DNA of 64,000 nucleotides from Microbacterium sp. 67-17 (GTDB lineage Bacteria; Actinomycetota; Actinomycetes; Actinomycetales; Microbacteriaceae): contig NZ_MKTR01000002.1 in assembly GCF_001898325.1 (NCBI RefSeq), forward strand, positions 1 through 64,000, in the 5' to 3' direction. The translations under genes and the position numbers were made by a program. A model generated the notes under the pieces. The model searched no databases, was not told where the DNA came from, and was given only the letters and a program-made list of their open reading frames with translations. This document shows positions 25,158 to 33,626 of this stretch, piece by piece; position 1 is the stretch's first letter, and every line of letters starts with the position of its first letter.

Positions 25158-26534
25158 GTGCAGGCGCCCGAACTCTCCGCAGAGCAAGAGGCGCTGTTCC
25201 GGCTCATTGAAGACACGCGCGACCACGTCTTCGTCACCGGTCGCGCCGGGACCGGCAAGTCCACGCTCTTGCAGCACCTGTCCTACCGGACGAGTAAACA
25301 GATCGCCGTCTGCGCGCCCACCGGTGTCGCTGCGCTCAACGTCGAGGGCCAGACGATTCACTCCTTGCTGCGCTTGCCGATCGGCCTGATCGCGGATGCC
25401 GACCTCGAGCATCCTGATGCGACCCGCAAGCTGCTGAACGCGATCGACACCCTCGTGATCGACGAGATCTCGATGGTCAACGCCGACGTCATGGATGCCA
25501 TCGACCGCTCCCTGCGACAGGCCCGCGGCCGGCGCGCCGAGCCGTTCGGCGGGGTGCAGATCGTGATGTTCGGTGACCCATACCAGCTCGCGCCGGTGCC
25601 GCCGCGTCATGGTGATGAGCAGCGATACATCCGCGATCACTACCGGTCGTTCTGGTTCTTCGACGCGCGAGTGTGGGCCGGGTCGGATGCCGCGCTTCCC
25701 GGATCGGAGGGGTCCTCACTCCTGGATCTCGGCCGGTACGGTGCGTCCCTCCAGATCCGCGAGCTCGCTGAGATCCATCGGCAATCCGATCCGGAGTTTC
25801 GCCGGATGCTGGGAGCGGTCCGTCATGGCCGCGTCACCGCCGATATCGCGCAGGTGCTCAACGACACCGGTGCCCGCACCCCGCCGGTGGGTGGGGACGA
25901 CGAACCTCCGATCATCACCCTCGCCACACGCAACGACATCGTCACGCGCATCAACCGCGCACACCTCGATGCGCTGCCGGGCGCTACCCAGACGGCGCAT
26001 GCCGAGATCAGTGGCGATTTCGGTCGCGGGGATGCCGCCTATCCCGCAGACGCGGAACTGCAGCTCAAGGTCGGTGCGCAGGTCATGTTCCTTCGTAACG
26101 ACGTCTCGACGTTCGGCCAGCCGCCGCGGTGGGTCAACGGCACCATCGGAACCGTGACGCGTATCGCGGGTGGCACGGTGCGCGTGGAGGTGGATGGCGA
26201 ACAGATGGATGTCGAGCCGGCCGTCTGGGAGAGATTCCGCTATGCCTACAACGCGTCGACGCGGTCGATCTCGCGCGAGATCGTGGCGGAGTTCACCCAG
26301 TTTCCGCTGCGCCTGGCGTGGGCGGTGACGATCCACAAGTCGCAGGGAAAGACGTACGACCGCGCCATCATCGACCTGGGATCGGGCGCGTTCGCACCGG
26401 GCCAGACCTACGTCGCGCTCAGCAGACTGACCTCGCTCGAGGGGCTCTATCTGTCCAGGCCCCTGCGACCTCGGGACATCCAGGTCGACCCCGATGTGCA
26501 GCGATTCATGGCCGCTGTTCGGGCCCGCGCCTGA
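25158..26534 (+). CDS. PIF1-like AAA/superfamily 1 helicase
   Basis: 458-residue DNA helicase of the PIF1/RecD-related type. Walker A GRAGTGKST (residues 28-36), APTGVAAL, TIHSLL, the DEIS Walker B (VIDEISMVN), QLAPV and the C-terminal TIHKSQGKTYD and YVALSRLTSLEGLYL segments are visible, so all helicase motifs appear intact. The length is that of compact bacterial Pif1 homologs, with no extra nuclease domain seen. A role in replication or repair is likely but unspecified. GTG at 25158 lies 6 nt after TAGCAT (leaderless). Confidence 0.88.
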   Translation: MQAPELSAEQEALFRLIEDTRDHVFVTGRAGTGKSTLLQHLSYRTSKQIAVCAPTGVAALNVEGQTIHSLLRLPIGLIADADLEHPDATRKLLNAIDTLVIDEISMVNADVMDAIDRSLRQARGRRAEPFGGVQIVMFGDPYQLAPVPPRHGDEQRYIRDHYRSFWFFDARVWAGSDAALPGSEGSSLLDLGRYGASLQIRELAEIHRQSDPEFRRMLGAVRHGRVTADIAQVLNDTGARTPPVGGDDEPPIITLATRNDIVTRINRAHLDALPGATQTAHAEISGDFGRGDAAYPADAELQLKVGAQVMFLRNDVSTFGQPPRWVNGTIGTVTRIAGGTVRVEVDGEQMDVEPAVWERFRYAYNASTRSISREIVAEFTQFPLRLAWAVTIHKSQGKTYDRAIIDLGSGAFAPGQTYVALSRLTSLEGLYLSRPLRPRDIQVDPDVQRFMAAVRARA

Positions 26535-26541
26535 GGATCGT

Positions 26542-27207
26542 TCAGGCGATCTCGGCGATACGACCCGAGGCTTTGGCTGCGGCAAGGTCGACGAAGACAT
26601 CGGTGTTGAACTGGTAGGCGCGCAGCACTTCATCGATGACGCGCTCCTGTTCGTCTGCGTCCCACGGAGCGGCATCCAGTTGCTCGCGGTACACATCCTT
26701 GAAGGCGCGGGGGTCGGCGATGTCGTCGAACACGTAGAAGCCGATCCCGTTGGTCTCAAACCCGAACTGCCGTGCCATGAGCTTGCCGATGAACTGCCCG
26801 CCCGAGAGGTCCCCCAGGTAGCGGGTGTAGTGGTGGGCGACGAATCCGCCGGCCCAGGTCGAGCCGACCTCGTTGATCCGATCGACGTAGCGCTGGGTGC
26901 TCGGGAGCGGAGCGATCCGCTCGCGCCAGTCCGGTCCGATGAGGAACTCGAGGTCGGCCTCCAGTGCGGGGATGCGGGTGAGCTTGTCGCTGATGAACGG
27001 GGCCGCAACGGGGTCGTTGCGCATCACGTCGGCGGCGCGCTCGATCGCGTCGTACATGAACCAGTGCTGGGCGACAAGCGCGATGTAGTCCTCGCGCGTG
27101 CCCTCGCCCTTCATCAGATCGCTCATGAAGCCGGCGTGTTCACTGCCCGAATGGGCGGTGCTCGAGCGCTCGCGCAGGGCCGTCGAGAACGGGGTCACGG
27201 GTGTCAT
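26542..27207 (-). CDS. heme oxygenase (biliverdin-producing, HmuO-like)
   Basis: 221-residue enzyme that opens heme to biliverdin, CO and Fe2+ for iron acquisition. The proximal His is in STAHSGSEH (His 19) and the distal helix carries YLGDLSGGQFIGK. Length and motifs match corynebacterial HmuO. ATG at 27207 is chosen: TACACT lies 7 nt upstream and a DtxR/IdeR box overlaps the promoter. The DUF2470 gene lies directly upstream on the same strand. Expression should rise when iron is scarce. Confidence 0.93.
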   Translation of the reverse strand: MTPVTPFSTALRERSSTAHSGSEHAGFMSDLMKGEGTREDYIALVAQHWFMYDAIERAADVMRNDPVAAPFISDKLTRIPALEADLEFLIGPDWRERIAPLPSTQRYVDRINEVGSTWAGGFVAHHYTRYLGDLSGGQFIGKLMARQFGFETNGIGFYVFDDIADPRAFKDVYREQLDAAPWDADEQERVIDEVLRAYQFNTDVFVDLAAAKASGRIAEIA

Positions 27208-27214
27208 GCGCACC

Positions 27215-27242
27215 AGTGTACCTTCAGGTAAGCCGAACCTTA
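27215..27242 (-). promoter_or_regulatory. DtxR/IdeR iron box and -10 of the heme oxygenase gene
   Basis: On the minus strand 27242-27224 reads TAAGGTTCGGCTTACCTGA, matching 15 of 19 positions of the DtxR consensus TTAGGTTAGGCTAACCTAA. TACACT (27220-27215) is the -10, 7 nt before the start codon. The box covers the expected -35 to -10 spacer, so repressor binding would block RNA polymerase. Confidence 0.8.
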
Positions 27243-27280
27243 CAAGACCAAAGTCCCGATGGTGCGAGAGTCGGCGCCGC

Positions 27281-27589
27281 TCACTCGTGCGGACGAGGCT
27301 CGATCCCGAGACGCTCGCACGCCGCGTCATAGAGCTTCACGATCTCGGCACGGATCTGGGGCCGTTCTGTGATGCTGCCGCCGGGCCACGCAACAGCCAC
27401 GGTCACTGTCGTGCCGTCGCCGAGCTCGGCATCCCACACCCCGCCGTCGCCATCGAGATCGGACATGACCGCGCCGACGGCATCCGTCTGTCCGAACGCC
27501 CGCACGATCAGGAGGTTGTCGCCACCGTGGTCGCCGTTCATGTGGGCGAGGACGCCGGTGCGGATGGTGTCGTCGAAGCGATACGTCAT
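27281..27589 (-). CDS. DUF2470 domain protein
   Basis: 102-residue single-domain protein of the DUF2470 family, a domain also found at the C terminus of HugZ-type heme-degrading or heme-binding proteins. AHMNGDHGGDNLLI is the conserved N-terminal motif. It lies upstream of heme oxygenase on the same strand, 73 nt apart, which suggests a role in heme handling, such as heme delivery or binding. ATG at 27589 lies 6 nt after a minus-strand TACGCT (leaderless). Confidence 0.85.
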   Translation of the reverse strand: MTYRFDDTIRTGVLAHMNGDHGGDNLLIVRAFGQTDAVGAVMSDLDGDGGVWDAELGDGTTVTVAVAWPGGSITERPQIRAEIVKLYDAACERLGIEPRPHE

Positions 27590-27667
27590 GGTGCCAGCGT
27601 AGGGCCGTGATCATTGCGTGATGTTGATGTGTTTGAATGCTGAATGCACGAACAACGGGGGTTGGGT

Positions 27668-28960
27668 ATGGGTGCGACGATCCTCAGGCGGCGTTGGAGC
27701 GCCCTCGGGATCGCGACGGTTGCCCTCGCGGCGATGCTCGTTGGGTGCGCTCCCACCGGAACCGTCGAGATCGACGTGCCGGCTCAGGTCGAGGGAGATT
27801 TCCCCGCCGAGACCCAGTCGCAACTGGATGCCGCGCTGGCCGAGGCGATGGCCGCGACCGGAGCGTCGGCTGCCATTGTGGGAGTCTGGGCGCCGTGGAG
27901 CGGCTCCTGGGTCGCCGGTGTGGGAACCCAGTCTCCGACAAGCTCGCAGGCTGTCACTTCCGACATGGAGTTCCGCGCATCCCGGGTTACGCGGGCCATG
28001 ACGTGCGATGTTCTCTACGCGCTCGTCGACCGCGAGGTCGTTGCCCTGGAGGACAACGTCTCGGAGTATGTCGGCGGCGCGTCGGGACTGGAAGACGTGA
28101 CCTTGGGTCAGCTGTGCGACAGCACGTCGGGCATCGGGGCATCGGCACCGTCGCTGTGGGACGACTGGCTCAAGACCCCGAACCGCCAGTGGCCTCCGCT
28201 CGAGCTCGCGGCCTACGGCATGGGCCGTGAGCGAACAAGCAGTCCGGGCGCCGCTTTCGTCGACTCGGATGCCGGATACTTCCTGCTCGGCGTTGCACTC
28301 GAGACCGCAACCACGACATCCCTCCCCGAGTTGTTCGAGCAATACGTCACCGAACCCCTCAGCCTGGATTCCACGTGGCTTCCGGGCTCCGCCCCGGCGA
28401 CGCCAGCCGGTGATACCGGTGCTCCGTCGCTACAGGGCAACAACTCCCTGCCGGGTGAGGACGGGCAGCTCCTGTGCGCTGATCCCCTCGAGATCACGGA
28501 GCTCTCGGCGAGCATCGGCTTTGCCGATTCGGGAGCTGTCTCGACGATCGCCGACCTCGGTCGCTACGCGCAGGCGCTTGCCACCGGGGCCCTGCTCGGC
28601 GATGACCAGACGCGGTTCGACAGCCCTCGTGAGGCGTACCCCGGCGCGCCGACCTGGTACACCTACGACGGCGGAGCGTTCGCCGCCGGCGGGCTGATCG
28701 GTCAGCACGGCGCGATTCCCGGCTACCTCACGGCTGCCTACGCCGACCCCGACACGGGGCTGACGGTCGCTGTCGTCTTGAACAACTCCGCGGCTCCCGC
28801 GGGGATCGCAGCAAATCTCGCCTGGGAGCTTGCCGCGATCGCCTCCAAGGCTCCGGCAGCCGCCGGCGAGACCGCGCCCCCGGCGGGCCTGCCCTGGACG
28901 GCCGAACAGCAGGCCGAAGCCATCCGCGGCGCGGCGGTCTGTCCGCTGCCTCAGCAGTGA
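27668..28960 (+). CDS. serine-hydrolase-fold lipoprotein lacking catalytic residues
   Basis: 430-residue lipoprotein (lipobox LVGC, Cys 27) with the fold of class C beta-lactamase/D-alanyl-D-alanine carboxypeptidase-like proteins. The active-site motif normally written FRxGSxTK reads FRASRVTRAM, so the Ser (position 106) and Lys (109) are both Arg. The second motif, normally YxN, reads DSD before AGYFLLG. The third, HGAIPGY, is kept. It is therefore probably a binding protein, not an enzyme. ATG at 27668 has a G-rich site upstream and gives a normal signal peptide; ATG at 27644 is an alternative. Confidence 0.75.
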   Translation: MGATILRRRWSALGIATVALAAMLVGCAPTGTVEIDVPAQVEGDFPAETQSQLDAALAEAMAATGASAAIVGVWAPWSGSWVAGVGTQSPTSSQAVTSDMEFRASRVTRAMTCDVLYALVDREVVALEDNVSEYVGGASGLEDVTLGQLCDSTSGIGASAPSLWDDWLKTPNRQWPPLELAAYGMGRERTSSPGAAFVDSDAGYFLLGVALETATTTSLPELFEQYVTEPLSLDSTWLPGSAPATPAGDTGAPSLQGNNSLPGEDGQLLCADPLEITELSASIGFADSGAVSTIADLGRYAQALATGALLGDDQTRFDSPREAYPGAPTWYTYDGGAFAAGGLIGQHGAIPGYLTAAYADPDTGLTVAVVLNNSAAPAGIAANLAWELAAIASKAPAAAGETAPPAGLPWTAEQQAEAIRGAAVCPLPQQ

Positions 28961-28973
28961 ACCCGGACCCGCG

Positions 28974-29888
28974 GTGAGCGCTCCGCGCGCGGCAGCCCTG
29001 TCTTCGCCGCCGTTCGCGGTCGGAATGGTCGTCACGGGTCTGGTGTGTCAGGAGCTCGGTGCCTCCCTCGCCGTTCTGCTCTTCCCCGCGCTGGGGCCCC
29101 TGGGAATCGTGTTCCTGCGTCTCGGTTTCTCGGCCGTCATCCTCATGGTCATCGCCCGGCCCCGCCTTCGCGGTCACACCCCGACAGCCTGGCGCTCGGT
29201 CGTCGGCTTCGGGCTGGTACTCGCGCTGATGAACTGCCTGTTCTACCTGGCGCTCGCGCGGCTTCCCCTCGGCGTCACGGTCACCATTGAGGTGCTCGGA
29301 CCGCTTGTGCTCTCGGTGATCGCCGCGCGTCGTGCCAGCGCCTGGCTGTGGGCAGGGCTGGCGCTGATCGGGGTCATCGCGCTGGCCGGGGGCGGGTGGG
29401 ACCGACTGGACCCGATCGGCGTCCTGTTCGCGCTCGGGGCGGCATCCAGCTGGGCGCTGTACATCCTCGCCTCCGCGCGCGTCGGGCGTGAATTCCCGCG
29501 CCTGGACGGACTTGCGCTGGCCATGGTCGTGGGCGCGCTCGCAGCGCTGCCCTGGGGACTGATCGCAGCAGGCGGCTCACTCGTGCGCATCGACCTTCTC
29601 GCATTGGGCGCGGCAGTCGCGGTGCTCTCTTCGACGATCCCGTACGCGCTCGAGCTGTTGGCGTTGCGGCGGCTGGCGGCATCCGCGTTCGCGATCCTGA
29701 TGAGCCTTGCCCCCGCGACAGCGACCCTCGCCGGCTGGTTGCTGCTCGGACAGGCCATGACGTGGCTCGAGATCGTCGGAATCGCGCTGGTCATCGCTGC
29801 GAGCATCGGAGCCGTTCGGGCTGCATCAGTCCGAGCAGCGGCCGGCACGCGCGGCGCGGAAGCTCCTCCCGCCGAGCCGCTTCCGTAG
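28974..29888 (+). CDS. EamA/RhtA-type drug/metabolite transporter
   Basis: 304-residue ten-helix transporter of the DMT superfamily with two EamA repeats; the RhtA-like group exports amino acids such as threonine and homoserine. Segments FLRLGFSAVIL and TIEVLGPLVLSVIAARR are characteristic. GTG at 28974 begins 13 nt after the lipoprotein gene, so the two may be co-transcribed. Its substrate is not predictable. It is convergent with the nucleoside hydrolase gene. Confidence 0.85.
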   Translation: MSAPRAAALSSPPFAVGMVVTGLVCQELGASLAVLLFPALGPLGIVFLRLGFSAVILMVIARPRLRGHTPTAWRSVVGFGLVLALMNCLFYLALARLPLGVTVTIEVLGPLVLSVIAARRASAWLWAGLALIGVIALAGGGWDRLDPIGVLFALGAASSWALYILASARVGREFPRLDGLALAMVVGALAALPWGLIAAGGSLVRIDLLALGAAVAVLSSTIPYALELLALRRLAASAFAILMSLAPATATLAGWLLLGQAMTWLEIVGIALVIAASIGAVRAASVRAAAGTRGAEAPPAEPLP

Positions 29889-29908
29889 GTCTGCGCTCCG
29901 CATCCCCG

Positions 29909-30877
29909 CTAGGGCGTGGCCGTGCCGCCGAGGATCGTCGACACGAGGTGTTCGGTGAGGGCATCGGCCCCGTCGAAGAGCACGCGGGTCCGGACACCGT
30001 CGTGATCCCGGGGGCCGAGGCGTTGTCCCCTCATGTCGACCACGGTCGAGCCGCGCGAGGGACCGTCTGTCGTATCGATGACGACGGGAACGCGCAGGCT
30101 TCGTCCAATGCCCGGCGCCCCCGCTGCGGTCATCGCCGCCAGCGGGTCATGCAGGGGGCTGAGCCTCTCACCGAACTGCGGCACGTAGAAGTCGAGGTAG
30201 TGGTCGAGGATCTCACCGACCGCGCGCGCGAACGGATCGGCTGAGGCGAGCAAGCGGCCCCGGTCGCCGTCGGTGAGGACATGGTTCATGGTCACATCCA
30301 GGGGCAAGAACGTCACGTCCCAGTCGGCCCGGGTGAGAACATCAGCAGCCTCGGGGTCGTTGAAGATGTTCGCCTCTGCCGCGGGAGTGATGTTGCCGGG
30401 AACGAGGGCTGCACCACCCATCGTCGTGACACCGGCAATTCGCGACGGCAGCGTCGGGTCGCGTTCCAGGGCGAGCGCGATGTTGGTCACCGGCCCGATC
30501 GTCAGGAGGTGGAGCGAACCTGCGTAGGCGTGGGACAACTCGAGCAGGAGGTCAGCAGCGTCGCGTGGGTCGGGTGAGGCGCCCGACTCGGGGAGGATGA
30601 CGCCGCCGATGCCGTTGTCGCCGTGTACGTGTGGCGCGCCGCCGCCGTAGGCGCGCGTGAGGTGGTCGTGCGCGCCGACTGCCACGGGGATGTCGGGGAA
30701 GCCCGCCACCGCCAACAGATCGAGGGTGTTGCGAGCAGCTTGCGCGGCATCCGTGTTGCCACTGACCGTGCCGACCCCGACGAGCTCCACCAGGGGTGAG
30801 CGCAACAGGTAGGCCAGGGCGACGGTGTCGTCGATACCGGTGTCGCAGTCGAGGTACAGCGCAAGAGGCGCAGTCAT
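29909..30877 (-). CDS. inosine/uridine-preferring nucleoside hydrolase
   Basis: 322-residue enzyme that hydrolyses the N-glycosidic bond of ribonucleosides to free base and ribose. The Ca2+-binding N-terminal motif is present (DCDTGIDDTVAL), as are NIFNDPEAADVL with the second Asp ligand, and PLHDPLAA. GGGAGCGAC precedes the ATG at 30877. It diverges from a ribokinase gene, so the pair would take nucleosides to ribose 5-phosphate in the cytosol. Confidence 0.93.
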   Translation of the reverse strand: MTAPLALYLDCDTGIDDTVALAYLLRSPLVELVGVGTVSGNTDAAQAARNTLDLLAVAGFPDIPVAVGAHDHLTRAYGGGAPHVHGDNGIGGVILPESGASPDPRDAADLLLELSHAYAGSLHLLTIGPVTNIALALERDPTLPSRIAGVTTMGGAALVPGNITPAAEANIFNDPEAADVLTRADWDVTFLPLDVTMNHVLTDGDRGRLLASADPFARAVGEILDHYLDFYVPQFGERLSPLHDPLAAMTAAGAPGIGRSLRVPVVIDTTDGPSRGSTVVDMRGQRLGPRDHDGVRTRVLFDGADALTEHLVSTILGGTATP

Positions 30878-30903
30878 GTCGCTCCCGGGGGTGATGAGGT
30901 GAG

Positions 30904-30919
30904 CGGACGGCGCCGTCCG
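30904..30919. promoter_or_regulatory. 16-bp perfect palindrome between nucleoside hydrolase and ribokinase genes
   Basis: CGGACGGCGCCGTCCG is a perfect palindrome in the 126-bp divergent promoter region. It may be an operator shared by the two ribose-salvage genes, although GC-rich palindromes also arise by chance. Confidence 0.35.
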
Positions 30920-31003
30920 GGGCGCGTCGCGCACCCCTTCGGTTATATCGCGCGGTGAACCGCCGGTCGTACCGGGAGCCACGGTGCGTGATGGAATGTC
31001 GGC

Positions 31004-31840
31004 ATGACATCCCGAGGTCTGGGCCCGCTCTGCGTGGTCGGAAGCATCAACGTCGACATCTCGGTCACGGTGGGTGAGCTTCCGATTCCCGGCGAGACCG
31101 TGCGTGGGCGCGGACCGATCCGCGGCGCAGGCGGCAAGGGGGCGAATCAGGCGGCGGCAGCCGCTCGGCTCGGTGCGGCGGTGCGGATGCTCGGCGCGGT
31201 CGGAGACGACGCCGACGGCCGGGCCATGGTCGAGAACCTCCGCCGCGCAGGCGTCGACACGTCCGGCATCCGGGTCGTCGCGGAGCCGACGGGAACGGCG
31301 CTCATCACGGTGGACGCGGCGGGCGAGAACACGATCGTCGTGTGCGCCGGTGCCAATCACGCGGTCGAGGCGGCGGGGCCGTTCGCGTCCGACGAAGCGG
31401 TGCTCGCGCAGTTGGAGATCCCCCCGCACGCGATCGAGGCACTCGCGGCATCCGTGCCCGGATTCTTCGCACTCAACGCGGCGCCTGCCCGCGACGTGCC
31501 CCCCTCGGTGCTGAGACGCGCGGACCTCGTGATCGTCAACGACGCCGAGTTCGCCGCGCTCCCGGCAGTGTCGGCGGCGCGCCTGGTCGTGGTCACCCAC
31601 GGGGCTCGCGGAGCATCGCTGTGGCGCGACGGTGAGCGAGTGCTGACGGCTCCATCGCCCGTGGTCAACGCCGTGAACGCTGTCGGTGCCGGGGACGCCT
31701 TCAGCGCCGCGATCACGCTCGCCGTGCATGCTGGGTGGTCCGATGAGGTTGCGCTGGCCGCGGCGTGCGCGGTGGGCGCCGACGCGGTGACCCACGTCGG
31801 CGCCCAGCCGCCCCTTCGTTCTCTCGCTGAGTACCGGTAG
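31004..31840 (+). CDS. rbsK: ribokinase (PfkB family)
   Basis: 278-residue sugar kinase that phosphorylates ribose to ribose 5-phosphate. PfkB signature 1 (GGKGANQAAAAARLG) and signature 2 with the catalytic Asp (NAVGAGDAFSAA) are intact, and the N-terminal VGSINVDI is typical of ribokinase. It is divergent from the nucleoside hydrolase gene, which would produce its substrate. No ribose ABC transporter is attached. Confidence 0.88.
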   Translation: MTSRGLGPLCVVGSINVDISVTVGELPIPGETVRGRGPIRGAGGKGANQAAAAARLGAAVRMLGAVGDDADGRAMVENLRRAGVDTSGIRVVAEPTGTALITVDAAGENTIVVCAGANHAVEAAGPFASDEAVLAQLEIPPHAIEALAASVPGFFALNAAPARDVPPSVLRRADLVIVNDAEFAALPAVSAARLVVVTHGARGASLWRDGERVLTAPSPVVNAVNAVGAGDAFSAAITLAVHAGWSDEVALAAACAVGADAVTHVGAQPPLRSLAEYR

Positions 31841-31843
31841 CGC

Positions 31844-32641
31844 TCAGCCGGTGACGTCGCGGGAGCGCAGGGCGAGAGCCGCAGCTCCTGTGAACAGAAT
31901 CGCGACACCCCAGACCGCTGCGATGCCCCACGCGAATCCCGACTCGAGCGGCGCCTCGCTGTAGGCCCAGGAGTAAGGCGAGAGCCGTTCGACCCACCTG
32001 AGATCCTCGGACTGGTTCGCGACTGCCTGCAGTGCGTACCCGTAGACGGCTATGCCCGCGCCCGCCGCAACCCCGGCGATCCGGCGACCGGTGATGGCGC
32101 CGGCAAGCAGTGCGGCAGCGGCCGACAGTGCGCCCAGCCCCGCGAGGGCTGCAATCGCTGCGATGATTCCGGATGCCTCCAGCCCGAGTTCTGCAGGTCC
32201 GTTGAGGATGCCGACCACCACGCCGATGACGATGCCGAACACGACGAGCTTCAGAAGGATCGCCAGGGCGTTCTCGAGGACGTAGGAGACACGGCCGATC
32301 CCGTGTGCCAGGTCGAGTTCGAGGCGGCCGTTCTCTTCGGCGCCGCCGATCGCACTCGCACCCCACGCGGTGGTCGCGATCACGATCAGCGCGAAACCGA
32401 TCAGGCCGAAGAAGGTCGCTTGCGCATACCCCGAGCCGGTGCCGATCTGGTCGTAGCCGAGGGCGTCGACCAGCTCTGGCGGCAGCGTCGCGATGATCTC
32501 TTCGAGCGAGCCGTTGCTGCCGAACGACGGAAACAGCGGAAGGTAGAGCGCGAGGGCAGCAGTGAGGCCCAGTGCCCACGCGAGCAGTCCGCGCCAGGAG
32601 TCACGGAGGCTCCGGGCTGTGATGGGGAGCAGGCGGCCCAT
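31844..32641 (-). CDS. ABC exporter permease
   Basis: 265-residue membrane protein with about six transmembrane helices, of the ABC-2-like type that lacks obvious motifs, with a long external loop after the first helix. It begins 1 nt after the stop of the ATP-binding subunit gene, so the two are translated together as one exporter. The TetR gene lies upstream, suggesting drug or metabolite efflux. It is convergent with the ribokinase gene but unrelated to ribose. Confidence 0.75.
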   Translation of the reverse strand: MGRLLPITARSLRDSWRGLLAWALGLTAALALYLPLFPSFGSNGSLEEIIATLPPELVDALGYDQIGTGSGYAQATFFGLIGFALIVIATTAWGASAIGGAEENGRLELDLAHGIGRVSYVLENALAILLKLVVFGIVIGVVVGILNGPAELGLEASGIIAAIAALAGLGALSAAAALLAGAITGRRIAGVAAGAGIAVYGYALQAVANQSEDLRWVERLSPYSWAYSEAPLESGFAWGIAAVWGVAILFTGAAALALRSRDVTG

Positions 32642-32642
32642 C

Positions 32643-33584
32643 TCACTCGCCCCCCATCGCTGTGGGGGTATCGGTGCTCGCGGACCCGTAGAGGCGCAGC
32701 ACCGACTCCTCGAGGTCGGGCTCCTCGATCAGCAGTTCGGCCACGTGGAAGCGGGCCAGTGCCTTTACGAGCGGGTCGATCTCGCCCTCGAGCGTGGCGT
32801 GCACGATCACCCGGTCATCCTGCGCACGCACCTCGGGGGGCGTGCTCGTCGACAGGGGCGCGAGTACGCCGCGGACCGCGTTGGGGTCGGCATCCGTCAG
32901 CACGGCACGGATGCGACGCACGGCGCCGAGCCGCAGCTCGTCGACAGCACCCGCCGCGACGATCCGGCCCTGGCTGAGCACCGCGACCTCGTCGGCTGCC
33001 TGCTGGATCTCACTGAGCACATGGGAGCTCAGCAGAACCGTTTGGCCGTTCTGCCGCGCCTCGTGCACGAGGCCGAGGAATTCGCGCTGCATCAGAGGAT
33101 CGAGTCCGCTCGTGGGCTCGTCGAGGATCAGCAGTGGCGGCTCATGCATGAAGGCCTGAATGAGTCCGAGCTTCTGCTTGTTGCCCTTCGAGAGCGTGCG
33201 GACAGGGCGGGAGAGATCGCACGAGAGCCGCTCGGCCAGGTGGTCGATGCGCCCGGGGCTGACCGGTCCCGAGACGCTCGTGTAGAAGTCGAGGAGGCGC
33301 CGCCCGGTCGCCCTTCCCTCCATCCGAAATTCGCCGGGAACGTACCCGATGCGTCGCCGGAGGGCTGCCCCGCCGGTTCGCGGATCGGTTCCGAGCACGC
33401 GGGCGGTGCCGCTGGTCGGCCGGATGATGTCGACCAGCATCCGGAGGGTCGTGGTCTTTCCTGCCCCGTTGGGGCCGATCAGGCCGAACACCGTGCCGGG
33501 CGTGACAGACAGGGTCAGGCCATGGAGGGCGGTGCGCCGCCCGTACTGCTTGCGCAGGTCGTTGAGTTCAATGGCAGGGGTCAT
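32643..33584 (-). CDS. ABC exporter ATP-binding protein
   Basis: 313-residue ABC ATPase. Walker A GPNGAGKT, the signature variant LSKGNKQKLGL, Walker B LLILDEPTSGLDP and the switch His (LLSSHVLSE) are visible, followed by a regulatory C-terminal extension typical of DrrA/CcmA-type export ATPases. AAGGAG precedes the ATG at 33584. It forms an operon with the permease downstream, probably controlled by the TetR regulator upstream. Confidence 0.88.
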   Translation of the reverse strand: MTPAIELNDLRKQYGRRTALHGLTLSVTPGTVFGLIGPNGAGKTTTLRMLVDIIRPTSGTARVLGTDPRTGGAALRRRIGYVPGEFRMEGRATGRRLLDFYTSVSGPVSPGRIDHLAERLSCDLSRPVRTLSKGNKQKLGLIQAFMHEPPLLILDEPTSGLDPLMQREFLGLVHEARQNGQTVLLSSHVLSEIQQAADEVAVLSQGRIVAAGAVDELRLGAVRRIRAVLTDADPNAVRGVLAPLSTSTPPEVRAQDDRVIVHATLEGEIDPLVKALARFHVAELLIEEPDLEESVLRLYGSASTDTPTAMGGE

Positions 33585-33626
33585 ACCCTGCTCCTTTCGT
33601 CGCTGGTGTGTGATGGATGCCGAGAG

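Noticed and set aside
27644..27667. Upstream ATG as start of the serine-hydrolase-fold lipoprotein
   Set aside because: It lacks a ribosome-binding site and would add eight charged residues before the signal peptide; the ATG at 27668 fits better.
31004..33584. Ribose ABC transporter formed by the exporter genes next to ribokinase
   Set aside because: The ATPase and permease are of exporter type, run on the opposite strand and pair with a TetR gene; there is no binding protein.
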